Assembly: GCA_001414485.1 (NCBI GenBank) | Contig: LLEY01000068.1 | Location: 248,001-312,000 of the forward strand | Reading direction: 5' to 3' | DNA length: 64,000 bases | Origin: Calycina herbarum | Lineage: Eukaryota; Ascomycota; Leotiomycetes; Helotiales; Pezizellaceae | Part shown: in pieces, positions 56,902-64,000 of the stretch | Layout: the number at the start of each line of letters is the position of its first letter | Numbering within the stretch: position 1 is the first letter of the stretch | Translations under genes and position numbers: made by a program | Notes under the pieces: model-generated | Seen by the model: the letters and a program-made list of their open reading frames with translations, nothing else | Told to the model about the DNA's origin: nothing | Database searches by the model: none

Positions 56902-58805
56902 TTAAACATCAACCCCCACCTCCTCCCTATAATACCCCTCAGTCCTCCCCCTAGCCTCCTCCAAACACTCTTCCAAACTTCCCTCAATCCTCTCCCCCTT
57001 TTCTCCCTCCCCACCAACCTCCATCCCCTCCCTCGAAATAAGTCTCACCTTGAAATCCCTTGGAATAGCAACAAGCGCACTCTTAAACTGATTATAATCA
57101 ACATAATCAGTATTCGGCGGCTCCGTTTCGGAAGCTACAATTCGGTATGAACATATGATGCGGAGGAGAGCGGTGTATAGTAATCGAGTGGCTATTATTT
57201 GACCACTGCAAGCACGGGATCCGGCACCGAAGGAGAAGTGTTGAATTCCTGCTGTTGGTTTTTCGAAGGAATCTGGGGTGAGGGATGAGAGCCAATGGTC
57301 GGGGTTGAATTGTGAGGCTGTTGGGCCGAAGTGGTCGACATCTGGGGGTTTGTTAGTTTAAGGTCGAGGAGGATGCAAGGGGGAATAAGGGGAAACAAAC
57401 CATGATTAGCAGCCTGAGCATTTATCAAAACCATCGTCCCCCTCGGAATCCTACTCCCCTCCCACTCAACATCACTCACCGTCTTTCTCGGCAAAGACAT
57501 CGCAGAAACAGTATAAAACCGCAAAGCTTCCTTAACAATTGCGCCCAAATACTCACTCTTCTCCTCTTGAAAACTTCCTCTCCATGCTGCTTTCACATCC
57601 CATTTATATACTCTCATAACATCCTCGTAAGCTTTCTCTTGGAATTCCTGTCCGGCGGCCGTGGAGAGGGAACCGATACAGGATGTTAGGGTTCCTGGGA
57701 TGGTTTCAAAACCGCCGGAGACGAGGGAGAGACAGATGGAGGATACTTCTACGTTTGAGAGTTTTGTGGTTAGGTCTTTGAGAATTGCGGAGGCAATGCA
57801 GGGTTTGTCCGTTCCTTTTGCTATCATTTCTCGAACTTGGTTTAGGAGGGAGGTTAGGTAGGCGTCTCGGCGGTCGCGGAGGTCTTTGGAGCGGGCGTTC
57901 TTTTCGTTGTTAGGAACTGTGAGGGTTGTCAGAGCTCATTTCCCTCCTGAGTCCTTATTCTCAAGATAAAAAGAAGAGCCGTGTTGGAAGGGGGAGTGTG
58001 AAGAGTAAACACTTACAATATCTCAAAACTGGAATATAATCCTGAAAATTCTCACTCGCACTCCGCAACAATGAAATCGCACTCCCCACCTCCAAAATCT
58101 CCCTCAACATACTATCATAAACACTATCCATCCTTATCCCGTAACAGAGCGTCAAAGTAGTATTCAAAGCATATCTCTGAATATATTTCCTCACTGAAAT
58201 ATCTTCCCCTCCGCCTCCATCCTTCGCAAGATCCCGCACTATGCAATAAGATTCCAAATCAAACATGTCATAATATTCCCTTATCCTCGCCCTTCCCAGA
58301 GCAGCACCCGCTGCTTTCCGTTTATTCTTGCAGCTCTCATCCCAAGGCGAGGAACCGATGGTGAAACCTTGGGTGCTGGAGATTATTCCATGGAATGTGT
58401 AGAGCGTTGGACGAGAGATGAGGGCGGATTGGGATTGGTGGCCTAGGAGCATTTTCTTTGCGTCGGCGAAGGAGTTTACTACTACTGCACGAGTGTTTCC
58501 TAGACGGATTTGGAAGACGGAGGTGTTGTATTTTCGCCACCATGATTCGCAAACTGTTGCGTGGTCGTCGCCTAATGCGAGGAGATGGCCTGTGATGGGA
58601 AGAGCACCAGGGATTTCCGGGATACCTTTTATGTAGGGGATGTCGGTTGAGGTTGTGAACTAGCACTTGTTAGATTTGGATTTTGATGTATGATTGGGAG
58701 ACTCACGTGGTAGATGAGATAGAGGATGAGGATGATACTAGCTGCTCCGAGGGCCAATTGATTACTGGTGCTTGTAGCCAATGCTGGAACTTGAAGGACT
58801 GCCAT
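56902..58805 (-). CDS. CYP504: cytochrome P450, CYP504 family (phenylacetate hydroxylase-like)
   Basis: Four exons: 58805-58707, 58659-58017, 57916-57401 and 57341-56902, 565 aa. It starts with a membrane anchor (ALGAASIILILYLIY). Diagnostic CYP504 stretches are DDHATVCESWWRKYNTSVFQ, GIISSTQGFTIGSSPWDESC, YALNTTLTLCYGIRMD, ISLLRSASENFQDYIPVLRY, and SGGFETIPGTLTSCIGSLST as the oxygen-binding I helix. EALR is the ExxR motif, and FSFGAGSRACSG holds the haem-ligand cysteine at residue 464. In Aspergillus, CYP504 enzymes (PhacA, PhacB) hydroxylate phenylacetate or 3-hydroxyphenylacetate toward homogentisate. Which of the two this is cannot be settled here. The C-terminal tail (GGEGEKGERIEGSLEE) is longer than usual. 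All three genes 52.9-58.8 kb share a strand. Confidence 0.93.
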
Positions 58806-59970
58806 GTTACGGATATAGATAGGATGTTTGGAGAGTGAAAGCAAAAAGAAAGCGTAAAGTCTGGATAACGAGAACAAGATATAGCTAGATTGCTGTATCT
58901 TACAGAAACTAACAAGAAAGATAGAATATAAGCCTCCCACTTACCAGGTTCTCCGCACGATCAGATTGCCCAGAGTATATTGTTTCTGCGTAACCTAATC
59001 GTACGTTGATAGTTCTCATCCCGTGATATCCCACTCTCATGACTACCTAGGTATGAATACATGGAGACCAATCATCTATCGGGTCATGGTAAGAGCACTT
59101 GCCACTCCAAACCGGTGTAATTTCTAGAAGAGAATAATGTATGGAATCTTCATTCATTATGAAGCCTTGTAGCGTTCCTATAAGTATGTCTGTGACCCGT
59201 ATGTGAGATATGAAATTTGCGAGCCGGGGAGTGAGAGCGAGATGAGGGGGGTCACTTGGGCCAATTTTAATTCGACAGACACAAATGGTACAGCCAGTTC
59301 ATCTCATCACGTGCAAAAGAAGAAGTCTCTTCCCGCCTTAGCCCCAATCCGTCCTAGCGCCAAATTACATGATTAAAGAAAAATTTGTGCGCAACAAATT
59401 TCTTTTCCTCTCCATCAAAAAAGCAAGGAAGCCACGCCACGACCATCACCTCGAATTCCTTAACAGTGATGCGTTGCCAGCATTCGTTCGCGAGTGTGAG
59501 GCTCCCGAGATGGATTGTTACAACTCCTTAATAGGAAACTTGCCTCCCGTGGGTCTTCTTGATTGAGGGCGAGGGGAGGGAGGTGTCGAAAATGGGAGAC
59601 ATACTACCGAATATGTACGAGTCGATTGAGATTAGGGGACACGGGCGATGCCATGTCGAGACGCGGTGGCAGACTGGAAGTGGAGGAGTCATGGACACAT
59701 ACTGGGAGAGGATGGAGGGCAAAGGAGTCAAACCTTGAGTGCTGCTGTGCTGCGATGCTCAAGGGGGTCATCGTCGCGGATTCATGGTCAATGATATGTG
59801 CCATCGTGGCCAGTATCGATCGTTCTGCGACGGTCCCTCGTCCATGCCTCTCAAGATCCGTTTTGATCTGGCTGGCCAGTGACTAGACCAAAACCTGCGG
59901 GTCAGTCACAATATTTGGAAAATAAGCGTTGGTAAATATTTCATTAATTCATTACAATAACATCTACTGT
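58806..59970. other. intergenic region with P450 promoter
   Basis: 1.2 kb. No supported gene; overlapping frames of about 65-107 codons have no family resemblance. The 150 bp next to 58805 should be the P450 leader and promoter. Confidence 0.5.
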
Positions 59971-61635
59971 CTACCTATCTAAAAGATCATCATAAAAGCC
60001 ATAAAAATTCGTGTTCCTTCTCACACCATCCCCATACGGTCGCCGCGCCTTCTGCGGGTGATGATCCATCTCATCACCATAGGCACTTGCCCAATTCCTC
60101 AAATCCTCTCGAGTGCGCTCAGCATCCGTTCTCATAGCATCGCTTTGATACCGACTGTATCTGCCATCGTCGTCCTCGTCTGCGTCTACGATGACAACAT
60201 GATGAGAGTTCTGTCGCCCTGGCAGAGTCGCGGATTTGATCACCGTCTTTCCTCCCGCTACATGTCCCAATTTTGGCCCTGGCGTCTTGCTCAAGATTGG
60301 ACTTGGACTTGTACTCTGAGTCGACGCGGGAGATTGAGGACCCATAGAAGAAGTCTTCATGATCTTCAAAGGAGGTGTGGGCTTGATCTCATCTTTCGGC
60401 GGTGGTGTAGGCCTCTTGCCTTCCACGCGCCCCGCTTGAGCTTGTTCGGGAGGCACCCAACTATTCGGTCGAGTAAAATCTTCCTCGCATTGTCGGCAGA
60501 GACCCATGATGCCTTCGGGATGTTTGTTGCATAGTCTGCAGAGGCGAGGTTCGGTGTCGGTGGTTGAGGTTAGTTTCTCGACGGTCCCAGGGGAGGGGGA
60601 GAAGTATTGTGGTTTCCTTGTGTTGCTGGTTGGGAGTTTGAGTGTATCTTTCGAGTTTGACGTTGGTGGGTTGTTGTTTTTTTCTTCGAGGTGGGAGTCG
60701 CCAGCGCAGTAGAAGGATGCGATGGAGTCGGAGGAATTCCTTTTACTTTTCGTTTTCGTTTTGCTTCCCCTCTGACTTCCTGTCTGACTCCCTCTCGTCG
60801 ACGACGTCCCAGATGCAGACCCTGGACCCGACCCAGTTGTCAAGGAGAAGTTCCCATAATTGGGAATGTAATCTAGTGATCCAATAGCAGGACTCAACTT
60901 CCCCGTCATCTCCCTCCGCGTCTCATCAAATAAATCAGCGCTCGTCCTGATGTAATCCACAAATTTTCTCGACGTTGACTTTGATTTCTGATGTTCATGC
61001 TGCTGTTGGTTTTGTCTATCAAAAACGGTAGGCCAGGGAGTTACTGGTGTCTCCATTGATCTGCTTTTGTATTCATTGCGCGGTGAGAGGGGGATGGTGT
61101 TCGGATTTATTGGTCTTGGTGGTGGCTGTTGGGGTGTTGATCTGGGTATCGTTCTTGTTTGGGGAGCTTGATATCCGAGTCTATGCGCGTAGAAGGGGGA
61201 GGATGTTGCTGAAGAAAACTCTATTGAGGAGCGTGGTGGGGATGCTTGTCTTTTTCCACTCTGGCTGTTGATTTCGTTTCCCTTTCCTTTTTCCTGCTTT
61301 CGTGGGACATCGTAGAATCCACCTTTTCGTCGCAAATCCGGGGTAGGAACTGGATATGACAATCCTCCCTTCTCATCTCGGATTCGGATGTCGGATTTCT
61401 TTACTGGTTTCCGGGGGATCTTGTGTTTGGTGGAAGAAGGTTCCGCAATTCGATCGTTGGGCTGTTGTGACTGTGGTGTTGTTGAGCGGACGGAAAAGAG
61501 GGGGAGGAATCTGTTGGTTTTTACCTTTTTCTTCTCTTCGTGCTTTCGCTCTGGTTGCGGTCTTGATTGAGCTGGTGCTGAGGTGGTCCTTCCACCTCCG
61601 TGGGCTTCTTCATATGTCGTATGGTAAATTTCCAT
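59971..61635 (-). CDS. disordered protein with a double-CxxC motif, unknown function
   Basis: Single exon. I start at 61635 (MEIYHTTYEEAHGGG, 554 aa); an ATG four codons upstream would give 558. Most of the protein is low complexity: Arg/Lys/Ser/Pro-rich, with Gly/Ser/Thr repeats (GSGPGSASGTSSTRGSQTGS). At about residues 365-390 is CRLCNKHPEGIMGLCRQCEEDF, two CxxC pairs spaced about 11 residues apart, shaped like a small zinc ribbon. The C-terminus has a conserved-looking LRNWASAYGDEMDH and ends NTNFYGFYDDLLDR. It has no signal or membrane segment. Its uninterrupted frame of 1.7 kb and composition argue it is a gene. No function can be assigned. Confidence 0.66.
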   Translation of the reverse strand: MEIYHTTYEEAHGGGRTTSAPAQSRPQPERKHEEKKKVKTNRFLPLFSVRSTTPQSQQPNDRIAEPSSTKHKIPRKPVKKSDIRIRDEKGGLSYPVPTPDLRRKGGFYDVPRKQEKGKGNEINSQSGKRQASPPRSSIEFSSATSSPFYAHRLGYQAPQTRTIPRSTPQQPPPRPINPNTIPLSPRNEYKSRSMETPVTPWPTVFDRQNQQQHEHQKSKSTSRKFVDYIRTSADLFDETRREMTGKLSPAIGSLDYIPNYGNFSLTTGSGPGSASGTSSTRGSQTGSQRGSKTKTKSKRNSSDSIASFYCAGDSHLEEKNNNPPTSNSKDTLKLPTSNTRKPQYFSPSPGTVEKLTSTTDTEPRLCRLCNKHPEGIMGLCRQCEEDFTRPNSWVPPEQAQAGRVEGKRPTPPPKDEIKPTPPLKIMKTSSMGPQSPASTQSTSPSPILSKTPGPKLGHVAGGKTVIKSATLPGRQNSHHVVIVDADEDDDGRYSRYQSDAMRTDAERTREDLRNWASAYGDEMDHHPQKARRPYGDGVRRNTNFYGFYDDLLDR

Positions 61636-63700
61636 CTCTGGTATCAAGTTCTTAGGTTTTGGATCTGATTTTTGTTATTTTCTTTCGATGGAGAGGTGTT
61701 CTATATCGTTTTGTATTTGTTTGCTGTGCTTTTGGCTCGTGAGTGTACATGGATTCTCGTTGGAAATTATTGCGTATGATTCGTAAATCGTGAGTGTATG
61801 CGTGAAAAGAATGAATGTAAGAATGTATGAGTGGGATGAGTGGAGAGTGAGGAAAGGATATGAGTCTGTTCTTCAATAGCGAAAGGTTAAGAACCAAAGA
61901 AAGATCTAGAAAGGATAAGATGAGTGGAGGTAAAAGACCCGCGTTGCTTTCTTGTTGCTTTGCTTGTTGGAAATTATGTGTGCCAAATCAGGGTTTATGA
62001 GTGAGTTTTCTTTGTGGTGCGATTGAGTGACCTTTTTGTTCTGCGTCTGGGTCTATGTACGTATATGAATGAATGAATGATTGAGACCAAGTGTGTTTTA
62101 CAATGGACTTGTGACTAGAATATTCTCTTCTTTTTTCTCTTGTTCTTTTCTTTGACTCTTAACAATGGCCGTCTTCTGTGGGCGGTCGGCCTCTTCTATG
62201 ACAAGAGGATTGTTACCTATTGGCGCAGCAGCGAAAGAGTCAAATGTGGCCACAACAACCACCCTTTGTATATTTCCAGATACTCACCGGAGGTCTTTGA
62301 GCCCGATCTTTTGCTCGTTGGTCATCACTCTCTTCATCCTCTTGTCCACTCACCAGCCTGGCTACCTCGCTAAAATTAAACAATACTGGTAATGAAACAG
62401 GGCTGAGTTCTTTGTTCGCGAAAGTTTGGCACATCACGAGACCAGGTTTGTTGGATATTCTTTTGGGCCACACTTGAGTATTGGTGGGCAGTTACGAGTG
62501 TGAGGAAGCCTTGTTTCAATGCGCCACTGGGGATTTCTGGGGAATGGAAATTGTGGCTCTGCGGAGTTCGCGCGGTAGTTGAGGTCAAGAGGGTGGTGGT
62601 TGCTCTGCGAGACGCAGAGCAGGTCAACTGGGTGCTGACTGGGGCGGTTGTTTCAGCTTGAGTTGGTAGGCAAGGTGGGGTTGGCGGTGTTGGTATGTTG
62701 GTTGGTGAGGGCGGTTACCAAACAAAATGACTTGAACAGTTTTCAAATTATTTTTTGTTCTTCTCCCAGTGTTCCAGGAAATAGGGAGTTGAGCCAAGGA
62801 TCGTACCTGCGTTTATTGTTCGGTAAAGTAAGCCTCAATTTGAACCTCGTGATAGTACCTGTATCGCTTACGAAGTATATTATTTCTGTTCATAGCTATT
62901 TTACGTACTAAGAGTCACCATCCATTTAATTCGAAATTACACACTATACCGCTAGCTAGTACAGGGTCATATTGTTATAATCTCTGACCGATTGAAGTCC
63001 TGTTCTGAGAAGACCACTTTTCAGAGTCATCGCGAATAGCTAGACGTTTTACCATATTAAAGGTTACTTGAATAGCTTATCATTTATTCTAATAAAAACA
63101 TTAGTATATTACTCTAATTATTACCGCAGATCGAAGCCATTTATTGTGTACGCCCCTCTTACTACAGCTGTGAAGACGTGGAATAGTGTCTGGCATGCAT
63201 TGCAGCCGGGCATCACTAATAGGGTTGCTTCTGGTCTTCCGATTGCTTGCGAGTGTTATGTCACCGTCACCGGCTTCATTTGAACCTGGAGCCTTGCCAC
63301 ATTTCTCCTGTTCTCGTTCATTTCCTACATTACTCTGTCTATTTACAGTCTAAGTCTTTGCTCGAACACGAAGATATCAAGATTTGAGCAATCAAGTGCG
63401 TTCATCGATCTTCGTCATGCCTCTACGCATAGCTCTACGTGCGGCCGCACTAATCCCGCCATCTGAAGACACTTGGAATATTCATCAAGATACGATTCAT
63501 CGTGTGTAGGTTGAGCAGTCACTTCTGGAGTTGATGAAGTATATAGCAGAAATACACGATTTTGTAGCAAGGTGCTTTCCGATACCAATGCTTCGGTTTC
63601 TCGTAGCCTTGCTGATACTTTATAGCAATAATTAATACGAGCGAAAAATCAAAGAAAGGAACTTCTGAAAAAATCCTAATAAGAATAAGTAAGAAGTATT
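61636..63700. other. promoter side and gene-free terminal region
   Basis: The first several hundred bases, rich in GTGAGT/GAATGA words, are the likely promoter and leader of the gene starting at 61635. Beyond about 62100 only short frames on both strands exist and none resembles a known protein. AT-rich from about 62830. Confidence 0.5.
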
Positions 63701-64000
63701 ATTATAATTCTTACGCTGCGTAGGCCGTGGGCCAAGCTCTAAGAGCAAGCAGTACATCTTCTGTTCTAGTTTATAAAGCCTTTCGGCTCATTCTCCGTCG
63801 CTTCTCGAGCTTTCTCTCAAGCGTGCGACACTCCTTTTCAGGTCCTGCTACTGTCTATTTAGAGCTTGTCTCTATGACTTAGTAACATAAAAGATAGTAG
63901 GTTAAAGTGCTTAACTGCTAACGCGTATATTAGTAGTATAAGGGCCGTAGGTATACCTACCGTCTCTAGCGCTTCTTAAATGCCTTCTTAAAACTGTCTA
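63701..64000 (-). pseudogene. possible decayed coding remnant at the window edge
   Basis: Read on the minus strand, about 63715-63870 gives RSVARLRESSRSDGE then, after one stop, AERLYKLEQKMYCLLLELGP. It looks like a coiled-coil-type sequence with an in-frame stop, flanked by AT-rich stop-laden DNA. It may be a piece of an old transposable element or of a gene extending past the window. No family recognised. Confidence 0.2.

Noticed and set aside
59563..59886. 107-codon plus-strand frame
   Set aside because: The opposite strand has comparable frames and the sequence has no recognisable domain. It lies in a promoter interval.
62140..62911. Frames of 75-87 codons on both strands
   Set aside because: Mutually overlapping, no family signature, no chaining through introns.
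1..64000. tRNA, rRNA, CRISPR arrays, prokaryotic operons
   Set aside because: I scanned by eye for T-loop-like sequences and repeat-spacer arrays and found nothing convincing. The gene structures are eukaryotic. A tRNAscan-type search could still find a tRNA I missed.

Overview
The window is nuclear DNA of a filamentous ascomycete. Genes carry short introns (about 50-120 nt, rarely 300+) with GT-AG ends and CTAAC/CTGAC-like branch sites, and the protein families are fungal (Zn2Cys6 regulators, DUF4246, IVY1, FMP46, NUP53, CYP504). The gene content and the sequence of the conserved proteins fit Leotiomycetes/Helotiales, probably near Botrytis/Sclerotinia. That placement is inference from memory of the families, not a search. 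I reconstructed 19 protein-coding genes with exon boundaries that keep the reading frame. I saw no rRNA, tRNA or CRISPR.

Layout. 1.1-2.6 kb: a Zn2Cys6 regulator (-) behind an unusually long gene-free stretch (2.7-14.2 kb) rich in short tandem repeats. 14.3-16.7 kb: an F-box protein (-) with a small fold-back element in one intron. 17.8-21.4 kb: a large RRM protein (-). 22.5-24.7 kb: a divergent pair, the FMP46-like mitochondrial thioredoxin-fold protein (-) and nucleoporin NUP53 (+). 26.0-28.9 kb: a divergent pair, the IVY1-like BAR protein (-) and acyl-protein thioesterase 1 (+). 31.0-32.3 kb: an Asn/Gln-rich orphan with tandem repeats (+). 33.0-35.7 kb: a divergent pair, tRNA(Ser) Um44 methyltransferase TRM44 (-) and ribosomal protein eL24 (+). 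37.1-41.1 kb: a divergent pair, NAC-beta (-) and a DUF4246 protein (+), with a perfect 34-bp palindrome between them.

The right part is more accessory. 42.6-48.1 kb: an MFS drug-type efflux pump and a Zn2Cys6 regulator, both (-). 49.5-50.4 kb: an orphan protein. 50.5-52.9 kb: AT-rich repeat relics, including a roughly 660-bp TA-flanked terminal-inverted-repeat element. 52.9-58.8 kb: three (-) genes in a row (Zn2Cys6 regulator, aldo/keto reductase, CYP504-type P450) that may form a small catabolic group for phenylacetate-like aromatics. 60.0-61.6 kb: a disordered protein with a double CxxC motif. The last 2.3 kb is gene-free with possible decayed coding sequence.

The housekeeping genes cover translation and tRNA modification (eL24, NAC-beta, TRM44), nuclear pore, vacuole/lipid and depalmitoylation functions. 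They sit mostly as divergent pairs sharing 280-930 bp promoters, separated by convergent 3' ends where repeats accumulate. The most unusual single observation is that NAC-beta can only be read in frame if a one-nucleotide exon is included between two canonical introns.
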